A stretch of DNA of 25,802 nucleotides from a virus (IMGVR_UViG_3300030328_002956:3538-29339), one strand, 5' to 3'; positions 1 to 5,817 are shown, numbered from the stretch's first letter. The notes: generated by a model not told the origin, from the sequence alone. Program-made: numbers and translations.

Positions 1-75
1 AGCGGCGAATTCCAAGAGAGATGTGGTGTTGCATTATCAACAATAGACAAATACTATGAACACATCGTAGGCTGA
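1..75 (+). CDS. int: Tyrosine recombinase (integrase), C-terminal end only
   Basis: Reading from base 1, 24 sense codons run to a TGA at 73-75. The peptide ends RCGVALSTIDKYYEHIVG. In tyrosine recombinases the last conserved block is a helix of the form 'T-I-x-x-Y-Y-x-H' that carries the nucleophilic tyrosine, usually within 5-15 residues of the C-terminus, and this fragment fits that pattern well. The rest of the gene (core-binding domain and the R-H-R residues) lies left of the window. If the call is right, the phage can integrate and is temperate. The call rests on a short motif, so the family assignment is likely but not secure; which of the two tyrosines is catalytic cannot be decided here. 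Confidence 0.6.
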   Translation, partial: SGEFQERCGVALSTIDKYYEHIVG

Positions 76-219
76 GAGTGTTCTTAAAAATCACGTGAGT
101 ATGGTAAGCGGAAAGAGCCAAAGTAGAATCTTGTCTATAAAAACTCCAGGGCTGTGATAGCCTACCTATTGCCTAAATGAAAAACACTATCACTTATATC
201 AAATAGAAAAAAACTTTAA

Positions 220-237
220 CAACGAGTGACAACGAGT
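220..237 (+). repeat. Tandem 8-bp direct repeats CAACGAGT
   Basis: CAACGAGT occurs at 220-227 and again at 230-237, a 10-bp period, about 150 bases after the integrase stop. Short direct repeats one helical turn apart beside an integrase gene resemble arm-type binding sites of phage integrases. No attachment core can be identified from this sequence alone. Confidence 0.35.
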
Positions 238-241
238 TGTT

Positions 242-264
242 AGGCCAAACGATAGTTTGTGCCT
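242..264. repeat. Hairpin with GATA loop
   Basis: AGGC-CAAAC (242-250) pairs with GTTTG-T-GCCT (255-264): a 9-bp stem with one bulged T and a 4-base GATA loop. No T-tract follows on the + strand, so it is not a typical intrinsic terminator. It could be an RNA processing signal after the integrase gene or a protein-binding site. Confidence 0.4.
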
Positions 265-320
265 GACCATACCACCAAAGAGATTGGCAAAATTAATGGT
301 CGCATCTGACCTATTGGATT

Positions 321-329
321 TGTTATAAT
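321..329 (+). promoter_or_regulatory. Extended -10 promoter (TGTTATAAT)
   Basis: A perfect TATAAT at 324-329 is preceded by TG with one base between, the extended -10 form recognised by sigma70-type RNA polymerase. No good -35 lies 16-18 bases upstream (the region reads CGCATC), which is usual for extended -10 promoters. Predicted transcription starts at about 335-337, on the ATG of the small ORF at 336. It would drive the rightward genes at 336-1818. Confidence 0.5.
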
Positions 330-335
330 CAAGTT

Positions 336-437
336 ATGGTGAAAGGTAGTTGTTTAAATGATTCAATTGAATCCTCAGGTGAATTTATTCAATTACCTAA
401 ACCATATATGGTATCAAACAGTTATCTTCATAACTAG
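336..437 (+). CDS. Possible 33-aa leaderless peptide
   Basis: An ORF of 33 codons begins with ATG seven bases after the -10 box at 324-329, exactly where transcription should start, so any product would come from a leaderless mRNA; no Shine-Dalgarno sequence is present. The peptide starts MVKGSCLNDS and ends SYLHN. It is not recognised. The 14-bp palindrome at 360-373 and the left arm of the inverted repeat at 409-421 lie inside it, so the stretch may be regulatory rather than coding. Support is only the promoter-ATG spacing. Confidence 0.25.
   Translation: MVKGSCLNDSIESSGEFIQLPKPYMVSNSYLHN
360..373. promoter_or_regulatory. 14-bp perfect palindrome, candidate operator
   Basis: GATTCAATTGAATC at 360-373 is identical to its reverse complement. 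It lies about 25 bases downstream of the predicted start of the extended -10 promoter, where a dimeric repressor would block elongation. A second weaker hairpin (AGGT-AATT/AATT-ACCT with one bulge, 377-398) follows directly. A lysogeny repressor site is plausible but no repressor gene is in the window. Confidence 0.4.
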
Positions 438-460
438 GTCATAATCTCTGTTTGATACCA
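409..460. repeat. 13-bp perfect inverted repeat with nested hairpin
   Basis: TGGTATCAAACAG (409-421) is the exact reverse complement of CTGTTTGATACCA (448-460). The 26-base spacer holds a second stem, AGTTAT-CTTC-ATAACT (420-431 area), that competes with the last two bases of the outer arm. No T-tract follows, so it is not a standard terminator. It ends 12 bases before the ATG of the 51-aa ORF. It could be an RNA structure controlling that ORF, a recombination site or a regulator-binding site. Confidence 0.6.
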
Positions 461-472
461 CTCCTTGAAATT

Positions 473-628
473 ATGAAAGAATATAGATCACAGCAATTGA
501 CAGCACCCCAAGATGGAGTCTTCAAGATAAAATGTGGTGCCAGTGAGACCACGATATGGGTCAAGCAGGATCAAACAATACAGGTTGTATGGGAACCAGA
601 GCCAAATGAAATACCTGATAGCGATTAG
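473..628 (+). CDS. Small protein of unknown function, 51 aa
   Basis: ATG at 473 opens 51 codons ending in TAG at 626-628. The protein begins MKEYRSQQLTAPQDGVFKIK and has an alternating hydrophobic-polar middle (TTIWVKQDQTIQVVWEPEP) that looks like two or three beta strands, then a short acidic tail. There is no membrane segment. No clear ribosome binding site precedes the start; the strong inverted repeat at 409-460 is just upstream. Codon use is normal for the region, which is the main reason to believe it is coding. The family is not recognised. Confidence 0.45.
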   Translation: MKEYRSQQLTAPQDGVFKIKCGASETTIWVKQDQTIQVVWEPEPNEIPDSD

Positions 629-685
629 TCTCGTCCATATTCTATTTGGGACCTATCTATACTTCTACTTCCTATAAATATTTGT

Positions 686-1006
686 ATGAAACAAGGAAGA
701 CCTGAAAACACCGTCATATACAGAAAACAAGATAGCAAAGGATATGACATCCAATTGCAAACTGTAGATCAGGTTTACCAATTAACATACGATCACAAGA
801 TCGCGTTGATCAGACACGATAGGAAAGTGATCAACGGTGGTTTCAAATATGCAAAGACCTGTTGGAGCACCAGGGCAAGTGCCATTCGTGCAGTTCACAA
901 ATACAATAAATTTTTTGCTACCACTGGTTTTGGTTTCATTGAAATAGATATGTTCGGCAACCCAGAACAAGGAGTAGCCATATGGCCAAAGTCAAAGAAC
1001 AAGTAG
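686..1006 (+). CDS. Hypothetical phage protein, 106 aa
   Basis: The protein is basic and rich in aromatic residues (YRKQDSKGYDIQ near the start, WSTRASAIRAVHKYNKFF around residues 60-77) with no membrane segment or signal peptide. The middle could be a small alpha-beta fold; no family is recognised. The start ATG lies six bases after a TATAAATA sequence (673-680) and has no Shine-Dalgarno sequence, suggesting a leaderless transcript or a misplaced start. Its 3' end overlaps the next gene (982) by 25 bases, and the next gene's ribosome binding site AAGGAG is inside it, so the two are translationally coupled. Function is unknown; the location beside the integrase and control region suggests an early or accessory role. 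Confidence 0.7.
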   Translation: MKQGRPENTVIYRKQDSKGYDIQLQTVDQVYQLTYDHKIALIRHDRKVINGGFKYAKTCWSTRASAIRAVHKYNKFFATTGFGFIEIDMFGNPEQGVAIWPKSKNK

Positions 1007-1119
1007 TACATACAAGTATCAAAAAGAAAACGTCAATTGGTTCAGGAAGACATTCCAAAGCAATGATGAACAAGTCAAAAAGACGAAGTTATAAAAAATA
1101 CAATAGACAGGGAAAATAA
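982..1119 (+). CDS. Small basic protein, 45 aa
   Basis: ATG at 982 is preceded at 7-8 bases by AAGGAG (969-974), an excellent ribosome binding site. The 45-aa product begins MAKVKEQVVHTSIKKKTSIG and is strongly basic, with about one third Lys and Arg, ending RRSYKKYNRQGK. From memory, small proteins with 'VHTSIKKKTSIG' and a basic 'RRSYKKYRGQG' ending recur in marine phage genomes, where they are unnamed. The charge suggests nucleic acid or ribosome binding, but this is inference. It overlaps the preceding gene by 25 bases and is 3 bases from the methyltransferase start, so the three genes form one operon. Confidence 0.75.
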   Translation: MAKVKEQVVHTSIKKKTSIGSGRHSKAMMNKSKRRSYKKYNRQGK

Positions 1120-1122
1120 ATT

Positions 1123-1818
1123 GTGTGGATTTGGTATCAAAATCCTAAAACTGATATTTGGTATAGAACTAGAGAAGATGATTGGTTATTACACAATCGT
1201 TTGACACACAGGAGTTCAGGTTATCAGGTGCAAACACAAAAGTTTGTGAAACAATACTTCCAAAATCGTTCTGCAAGGTCAGCCATTGATGTTGGTGCAC
1301 ACACAGGTATGACAGCAGTGGCCTACAGTGGTATATTTGAACAGGTCAAAGCATTTGAACCTATACCAGAGTTATGCTTACAGGCAGTGAAAACTTTGGA
1401 TAAGAACAAATGTACTAATGTGAAACTGTATAGTTTTGGATTAGGTGCAGAAGCAACGTCAACTGTTTTTAAATATCTACCAACAAGTTCATTTGCCACA
1501 CATAGGAATACCAAAGGCACTATTACAGCACAGATTAAACCTTTAGATGATTTAAAAATAGATTGTGTTGATTTCATAAAGATAGATGTTGAAGGAATGG
1601 AAGCAGAAGTAATACAAGGTGCTTGGCAGACAATCATAGACAATGAACCTTTGATCCAATTTGAATACAAACCCAAGTTTGCCGACAAGCAAAAAAACAA
1701 CATAGAACAGATGTGTGAAGATTTAGAAAAGTTAGATTATGAGATTGTAGACAAAAAAGGCGTTGATCGTAGAAGTTCCAAAGAGTGCGATTTATTTGCT
1801 ATTTCACGGGGGTACTAA
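1123..1818 (+). CDS. FkbM-family SAM-dependent methyltransferase
   Basis: The 231-aa protein has the methyltransferase fold signature: motif I AIDVGAHTGMT (residues 54-64) for S-adenosylmethionine, FEP (78-80) at the acidic loop ending strand beta 2, and FIKIDVEGMEAEVIQGA (151-167), the hallmark of the FkbM family (Methyltransf_21). FkbM enzymes methylate hydroxyls of sugars or polyketides; phage copies have no proven substrate and may act on host surface glycans or phage components. The start is GTG, three bases after the previous stop, with AGGG about ten bases upstream; no ATG fits better. The short aromatic N-terminus (WIWYQNPKTDIWYRTRE) lies outside the catalytic domain. The gene converges on the leftward cassette at 1938 and ends at a pair of hairpins. 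Confidence 0.85.
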   Translation: MWIWYQNPKTDIWYRTREDDWLLHNRLTHRSSGYQVQTQKFVKQYFQNRSARSAIDVGAHTGMTAVAYSGIFEQVKAFEPIPELCLQAVKTLDKNKCTNVKLYSFGLGAEATSTVFKYLPTSSFATHRNTKGTITAQIKPLDDLKIDCVDFIKIDVEGMEAEVIQGAWQTIIDNEPLIQFEYKPKFADKQKNNIEQMCEDLEKLDYEIVDKKGVDRRSSKECDLFAISRGY

Positions 1819-1873
1819 CACCCCAGGTGGTGGCTTTGACCCCACTGTAGGGGTCTTAAAATGAATCTTTTTT
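1809..1873 (+). terminator. Tandem hairpins between convergent genes
   Basis: GGGGT-ACTAAC-ACCCC (1809-1824) overlaps the methyltransferase stop, and GACCCC-ACTGTA-GGGGTC (1838-1855) follows it. The T6 run at 1868-1873 is 12 bases beyond the second stem, further than in a standard intrinsic terminator. The two stems share the GGGG/CCCC arms and could re-pair. The position between convergent genes supports a terminator role for rightward transcripts; efficiency is uncertain. Confidence 0.5.
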
Positions 1874-1937
1874 AAGCAGTAAGTAGCAAATATATGATGA
1901 TATTGCTTATTATGATAATTTCCATATTTTTTATTTT

Positions 1938-2474
1938 TTAAAATTCATTTACTGATTCAACCGCAGTTGGTGACCATAATAATACTTCGCCTTCGAATTT
2001 ACTTTCAAATGCACACCAAACCTTATAAGGATCTGTGTTTGGGTCAAATTGTTTTATCATTGGTTTTGTTTTTGATACCTTAGCAAACCTATTAGCAAAC
2101 CATATTGCCTTGTCCTTATCAGTAGTCCAACTCCAATCATAATCAAGTTTGCAATTACCGTCATATCCTCTGTATAACATTTGAGGTGATTTTAACCATT
2201 CTTGTGTGTGTTTGTTAATGCCAGGTGTGTTGCTGAAAATAGTGTGCCAGGCTTCTACGTTCTTATATGGGAATTCAGTTCTTTGCCAAACTTCTGATAC
2301 TATGTTCCAATATTGTTCAGGATCTTTAGGCAAATCATCATCATAAGCCGCATCAAATAAAACTTCTAATTGTTTGTTCCTATCGTAAAAGTAAAAACCT
2401 TGTTTACCATTTTCTTGTTTATAAGGGCGACCCGTCCACCAACTTTTATGTAATCTATCGTAAATGATTTCCAT
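1938..2474 (-). CDS. Putative ADP-ribosyltransferase-like protein
   Basis: The 178-aa protein carries in order the three elements of an R-S-E type ADP-ribosyltransferase: an arginine in MLYRGYDG (R102), the strand SWTTD followed by a helix KAIWFANRFA (115-131), and EGE in FEGEVLLWSP (161-169), matching the ExE turn. T4 Alt, ModA and ModB are phage enzymes of this clade that modify host RNA polymerase or translation proteins; bacterial toxins share it. The N-terminal 95 residues are rich in Trp, Tyr and acidic residues and have no recognised domain. It is the second gene of a leftward pair, three bases after the first, opposite to all other genes here. Fold assignment rests on motif order only, and the NAD-binding and target residues are unproven. 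Confidence 0.5.
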   Translation of the reverse strand: MEIIYDRLHKSWWTGRPYKQENGKQGFYFYDRNKQLEVLFDAAYDDDLPKDPEQYWNIVSEVWQRTEFPYKNVEAWHTIFSNTPGINKHTQEWLKSPQMLYRGYDGNCKLDYDWSWTTDKDKAIWFANRFAKVSKTKPMIKQFDPNTDPYKVWCAFESKFEGEVLLWSPTAVESVNEF

Positions 2475-2477
2475 TTT

Positions 2478-2861
2478 TTATTTCTCTTCAAACAGTTTAT
2501 TATAATTGTCAATTAAGCCGGCTTGTTGCAGACAATCTCTATAAAAATTATTCCATTCAACAAAAACTCTTTTATCAGCATCTGCTTTTTCTAGAAAACC
2601 TATGTGTTCAACATCTCTGAATAGCCTATCCCAATGGTATGCACAATAATCTCTATAATTTACTTTGCGATCTTCACTGTAACCTTTTTTTGAATCATAT
2701 ATTTCAACAACCCCACCACTTTCTTTAAAGGCCCAATGATGTTTTTTAATGAAGTCCCAATAATGAGCGGGTGCAGATAACTTGTGGAACAAATAATCTT
2801 TGCCTGTATTAGAAGCAAGATAAGTTTGTGTACCTTTATCCCAAGTGGTCATATACAACAT
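2478..2861 (-). CDS. Unknown protein, first gene of the leftward cassette
   Basis: The 127-aa product is soluble and unusually rich in aromatic residues and histidine (AHYWDFIKKHHWAF around residues 32-45; five Trp in all). It has no membrane segment, signal peptide or known motif. The first ATG at 2861 lies about 22 bases from the predicted transcription start; a second in-frame ATG at 2852 could also serve, and neither has a clear ribosome binding site. The gene is followed after three bases by the ADP-ribosyltransferase-like gene. Being co-transcribed, it may be a partner, an inhibitor or an independent exclusion protein; the sequence does not say which. Confidence 0.65.
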   Translation of the reverse strand: MLYMTTWDKGTQTYLASNTGKDYLFHKLSAPAHYWDFIKKHHWAFKESGGVVEIYDSKKGYSEDRKVNYRDYCAYHWDRLFRDVEHIGFLEKADADKRVFVEWNNFYRDCLQQAGLIDNYNKLFEEK

Positions 2862-2889
2862 AGTTATTCTATTTTTTATTATTATTATA

Positions 2890-2917
2890 ATTGTAACATA
2901 GAAACAAGATCTGTCAA
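2890..2917 (-). promoter_or_regulatory. Sigma70-like promoter of the leftward cassette
   Basis: On the minus strand a perfect -35 TTGACA (plus-strand 2912-2917) is followed after 16 bases by TACAAT (2890-2895), one mismatch from the -10 consensus. Transcription would start near 2883, about 22 bases before the ATG at 2861. It is the best bacterial promoter match in the window and points only at the two leftward genes, so they can be expressed by host polymerase from a prophage. Confidence 0.7.
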
Positions 2918-2946
2918 CAACCTAATTTATCCAAAAAAAAACCCCG

Positions 2947-2960
2947 TTTAACCAGTTAAA
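2947..2960. repeat. Short palindrome TTTAAC-CA-GTTAAA
   Basis: Two 6-bp arms separated by two bases, about 30 bases upstream of the -35 box of the leftward promoter and next to an A9 run. It could be a regulator site between the leftward cassette and the structural operon. AT-rich sequence makes chance occurrence possible. Confidence 0.3.
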
Positions 2961-3044
2961 ATAGCAGATTTGATAAATAAAATTAGTGTTTGATAAGTCA
3001 GTTTGACATATTAGATGCTCCTTAAATTGTATATCGTGTGAAAG

Positions 3045-3076
3045 ACCCTCGTTATCTTCCGGTAGCGGGGGTTTTT
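3045..3076 (+). terminator. Rho-independent terminator before the structural operon
   Basis: ACCCTCGTTA (3045-3054) pairs over ten positions, counting G-U pairs, with TAGCGGGGGT (3063-3072); the loop is TCTTCCGG, and a T5 run then C and T3 follows directly. It is oriented rightward and lies 50 bases before the small terminase gene, so it would stop read-through from upstream and leave the structural operon to its own promoter (TAAATA at 3084). Confidence 0.8.
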
Positions 3077-3083
3077 CTTTTGC

Positions 3084-3089
3084 TAAATA
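3084..3089 (+). promoter_or_regulatory. TAAATA motif upstream of small terminase
   Basis: TAAATATT sits 42 bases before the ATG at 3126, just after the terminator. It belongs to a set of TAAATA motifs preceding structural gene blocks (4916, 12168, 14843, 22811). It could be a late promoter element; the match is short and AT-rich. Confidence 0.35.
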
Positions 3090-3125
3090 TTTTTAACTTA
3101 ACTTCAATAGAAAGGTAACAATATA

Positions 3126-3491
3126 ATGGCAGGACGAAAAAAGATAGTTGATGACAACTACGAAAAAATCTTAAAAGAATTTTCAAACAAATATTTTGAT
3201 AACGAATTAAAACACGGTAATGACTTATTCAGTGAAGATGCTTGGCCTAAAAAAGAGGACAAGGACTATGTTAAGAAAGCAACTTTCCTAACTAACTGTA
3301 GAAAATCACATCTTATGTTGCTTAAACAAATGGCAACTCACATCAGTGGTTTAAATAATGCAACTGAAACAGATCCTAACAAAGATGGTGAAGCAGAAAA
3401 ATTATTAAAACAAGCAATGGAACGTATGACACCTAAACAAGATACTAATGAAACTGTTAACGATGGCAATCCAGTGAATAAAGATGAATAA
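3126..3491 (+). CDS. Putative small terminase subunit
   Basis: The 121-aa protein starts MAGRKKIVDDNYEKILKEFS and lies directly before the large terminase, with its stop overlapping that gene's ATG by one base. A basic N-terminus, a helical middle (KKATFLTNCRKSHLMLLKQM, residues 51-70, and a helix near 92-102) and a polar disordered C-terminus suit a DNA-recognition subunit of the packaging motor. No helix-turn-helix is obvious and the family is not recognised, so the call is mostly from position. AGAAAGG (3110-3116) is a good ribosome binding site about 10 bases before the ATG. Confidence 0.5.
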   Translation: MAGRKKIVDDNYEKILKEFSNKYFDNELKHGNDLFSEDAWPKKEDKDYVKKATFLTNCRKSHLMLLKQMATHISGLNNATETDPNKDGEAEKLLKQAMERMTPKQDTNETVNDGNPVNKDE

Positions 3492-4918
3492 TGAAAGTAC
3501 CTTTCAAAGTATTTCTAGACACCCAAAATATTTTAAGTGGAATGACAACACCACCACTTCATCAAGATGTTGCTGAATGGTTGGAAAGAAATAGAAACCA
3601 ACCAAGAAAAATATTACAGGTATTCAGGCACGCAGGTAAAAGTTATATCCTTTGCTGTTATGTGGCTTGGAAATTATTAACTGATCCAAACTATACCTGT
3701 ATTATTGTTTCAGCAAAAAAGAATTTGGCAATGAGGAATAGTATGATGATACGAAGTATCATTGAATCAAATCCTTTGACCCAACATTTGAAAAGTGATC
3801 TGTATAGTTGGCAGGCAAGTCAATTCACAGTTGAAAGAGATTCAATACAATTGAACCCAAGTGTTACAGTAACTTCAATGGTATCAAGTTTTACTGGTAT
3901 GCACGCCGATGAAATAATTGGTGATGATATTGAGGTTGCAACTAATGTACTGACACAAGATGCAAGGAATTTTATTAAAGATAGAGCAATGGAGTTTGGT
4001 AAAATTGCAAAAAGGATTTTGCTAGTGGGAACTCCACACAGTGAAGATTCAATTTACAGACATTGTAAAGCAGTTGGTTATGACAAAGAACTAAAAATAC
4101 CTGTGTATAACAAAGAAGGTGAACTTGCTTGGCCTGATCACCCAGAAAAAATGTTTACTTGGGAATGGTTAGAAAGAATAAAAAATGAATCAACAGAAGG
4201 TGATTTTAAATCACAATATCTACTAATACCTGCAAAAACTTATGACACATTAATAGATCTAAATAAAATTAAAGTTTACGATGAAGAACTTACATACCAA
4301 CACTTACCACAACCTATGGGCAATTATATTCCAATAGTTAGAATAGGTGAAAACCAAATACAAAGAATGGTAGCAAGTTGGGATCCTGCTTTAGGGTTAA
4401 GAGGCCGTGATGATAGTGTATTGGCTGTAACTTGTAGAGATGTAAATGGTACTGTTTATGTCCACGATACTATTGAACTTTCAGGTGCAAAAGATAAAGA
4501 ATTTGATCAACAATGTGAAGAAATAATTAGAGCCTGTGACAAATATAAAATAGGTCACGTTTATCTAGAGGAAAACTTTTCGCCAACTTTGAAAACAGAA
4601 CTTAAAAGAAAAATATTACAACGAAAAAAGAAAATTGTAGTTATTGGTGAATTTAGAAATACTAACAAATTAAACTTTTTAGCACAAACACTTGAACCTA
4701 TCATTAAAGTAGGCAAATTGAAAATCCATAAGCGAGTAGCAGATCACGGTAAGTTTATGAGCCAACTTGAAGAGTTTCCATACAACAAGATGGATGACTT
4801 TATTGACGCCACAGCAATGAGTATAAGCAAACTACCTGAACCTGCTGTAGATGTATCTAAAATAGCAATGATACAAAGTCCACTATCGTTTGCTGGTGGA
4901 AAATCCAAGATCACATAA
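3491..4918 (+). CDS. terL: Terminase large subunit
   Basis: This 475-aa protein is the ATPase and nuclease that pumps and cuts DNA at the portal. ATPase domain: Walker A FRHAGKS (residues 45-51), Walker B EIIGDDIE (141-148) and the coupling motif LLVGTPHSEDS (177-187). RNase H-like nuclease domain: first aspartate in SWDPA (D298), glutamate in YLEENF (around 360) and aspartates in MDDFIDA (435-440). Length is slightly short for the family (usually 500-600). The motif order is complete, so it should be functional. The start overlaps the preceding stop by one base (TAATG), implying translational coupling. Its own stop TAA (4916-4918) is part of a TAAATA motif preceding the next gene. Confidence 0.93.
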   Translation: MKVPFKVFLDTQNILSGMTTPPLHQDVAEWLERNRNQPRKILQVFRHAGKSYILCCYVAWKLLTDPNYTCIIVSAKKNLAMRNSMMIRSIIESNPLTQHLKSDLYSWQASQFTVERDSIQLNPSVTVTSMVSSFTGMHADEIIGDDIEVATNVLTQDARNFIKDRAMEFGKIAKRILLVGTPHSEDSIYRHCKAVGYDKELKIPVYNKEGELAWPDHPEKMFTWEWLERIKNESTEGDFKSQYLLIPAKTYDTLIDLNKIKVYDEELTYQHLPQPMGNYIPIVRIGENQIQRMVASWDPALGLRGRDDSVLAVTCRDVNGTVYVHDTIELSGAKDKEFDQQCEEIIRACDKYKIGHVYLEENFSPTLKTELKRKILQRKKKIVVIGEFRNTNKLNFLAQTLEPIIKVGKLKIHKRVADHGKFMSQLEEFPYNKMDDFIDATAMSISKLPEPAVDVSKIAMIQSPLSFAGGKSKIT

Positions 4919-4921
4919 ATA
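4916..4921 (+). promoter_or_regulatory. TAAATA motif overlapping terL stop
   Basis: TAAATA begins with the terL stop codon and lies 30 bases before the ATG at 4946, followed by AAAAAGG as ribosome binding site. It is one of four such motifs at 27-30 bases from a start codon. Candidate late promoter or RNA processing signal. Confidence 0.35.
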
Positions 4922-4945
4922 CTACTGTCAGAAAAAGGTAATTTT

Positions 4946-5602
4946 ATGGGTAGATCAAGCGGTTCATCAGGCGGTGGAAATAACAATAATAAAGGTTATC
5001 AAGGTCCAAAAGGACCAGTTGCCCCACCAAGTATTCAAACAAAAAAAGTTAATAAATTAAGACACGACAGAATTGTTGAAAATACTGTTCAAGCAATAAC
5101 AAAAAAACAAACATCTGATCCTACTAGAATGCAAGGTAGTGCAGATAGAAAAGCAGTAGAAAAAGCAGTAGGAATGAGACCAGGAAATTATGTGGTTGAT
5201 TCAAAAGGTATGCCTCTTAGAACAAAATCAGGAAATCTTGTTTTAACTAGCAAAGGTCAAAAAGAAGTTAAAGCAAATATGAGAAGAATACCTTTATCAA
5301 AAGCACAATTTGAATCACAAAAGAAAATATCAAATGTGCTGACTATACCTTTAATGTTAATTCCAGGTGGCGGACTAATAAGAGCAGGAATTAAAAACAA
5401 ACAACAAAACAATGTGTTTGAAGGTGGTAAAATTGTTAGCACATATGGTGGTGAAAACTTATTAAGTGATGCTGAAAGAGATGCAGTAGCATCAGCACAG
5501 GCAGGTAAACCTGTAACTTTAAGAAGTAGAAAAAAGAAAACATTATTAAGCACGGTGTTTGATAGTACAGCAGGTAAACTTGGTGTGGGAGGAAATCTAT
5601 AA
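4946..5602 (+). CDS. Unknown structural-module protein, 218 aa
   Basis: The N-terminus is a flexible Gly/Ser/Asn stretch (MGRSSGSSGGGNNNN), followed by a basic region to about residue 125, a hydrophobic patch VLTIPLMLIPGGGLI (131-145) and a basic C-terminal tail RKKKTLLS...KLGVGGNL. The hydrophobic patch is too short and too Pro/Gly-rich for a confident membrane helix. Its place between terminase and portal, and the tail shared with the next two genes, suggest a minor virion or head-assembly protein; small proteins here in related phages are unnamed. AAAAAGG precedes the ATG by about 9 bases; the stop overlaps the next ATG by one base (TAATG). Confidence 0.75.
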   Translation: MGRSSGSSGGGNNNNKGYQGPKGPVAPPSIQTKKVNKLRHDRIVENTVQAITKKQTSDPTRMQGSADRKAVEKAVGMRPGNYVVDSKGMPLRTKSGNLVLTSKGQKEVKANMRRIPLSKAQFESQKKISNVLTIPLMLIPGGGLIRAGIKNKQQNNVFEGGKIVSTYGGENLLSDAERDAVASAQAGKPVTLRSRKKKTLLSTVFDSTAGKLGVGGNL

Positions 5603-5817
5603 TGGGTATGGTAATAAAACCAATTAAGCGAATTCCACCAACAACGGATCCAACAATTAGAAAACAATTTGTTGAAACGCCAGCACCTATTCCAGCACCA
5701 ACAGAGATGCAAGAATCAATAAATATTAATGATGAAGACACGAAAATACAAAAAAGGAAAAAATCAATGTTAGCCAACCCTGCACAAGGATTGGGAACAA
5801 GCGGAGGATTATTATAA
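5602..5817 (+). CDS. Small unknown protein, 71 aa, shared C-terminal motif
   Basis: The protein begins MGMVIKPIKRIPPTTDPTIR, is Pro/Thr-rich and probably extended, and ends KRKKSMLANPAQGLGTSGGLL (residues 51-71, given in two parts: KRKKSMLANP then AQGLGTSGGLL). That ending resembles the tails of both neighbours: a basic cluster, a Ser/Thr-hydrophobic pair, then Leu-Gly and a final Gly-x-Leu-Leu. It overlaps the previous and next genes by one base each, so the three are translated together. No family is recognised; a head or connector accessory role is inferred from position between terminase and portal. Confidence 0.7.
   Translation: MGMVIKPIKRIPPTTDPTIRKQFVETPAPIPAPTEMQESININDEDTKIQKRKKSMLANPAQGLGTSGGLL

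Noticed and set aside
409-460. tRNA-like ending (TGATACCA with a matching 5' arm)
   Set aside because: The element is only 52 bases, lacks D and T arms with TTCRA, and is better described as an inverted repeat with an inner hairpin.
3003-3035. Consensus sigma70 promoter at TTGACA 3003-3008
   Set aside because: No -10 box at 16-18 bases; the closest candidates need 19-21 bases. Kept only as a low-interest finding.
5257-5712. Leftward 151-codon frame within the head operon
   Set aside because: Overlaps coding plus-strand genes completely, is Phe/Trp/Cys-heavy as antisense of A-rich genes usually is, and has no start signal.
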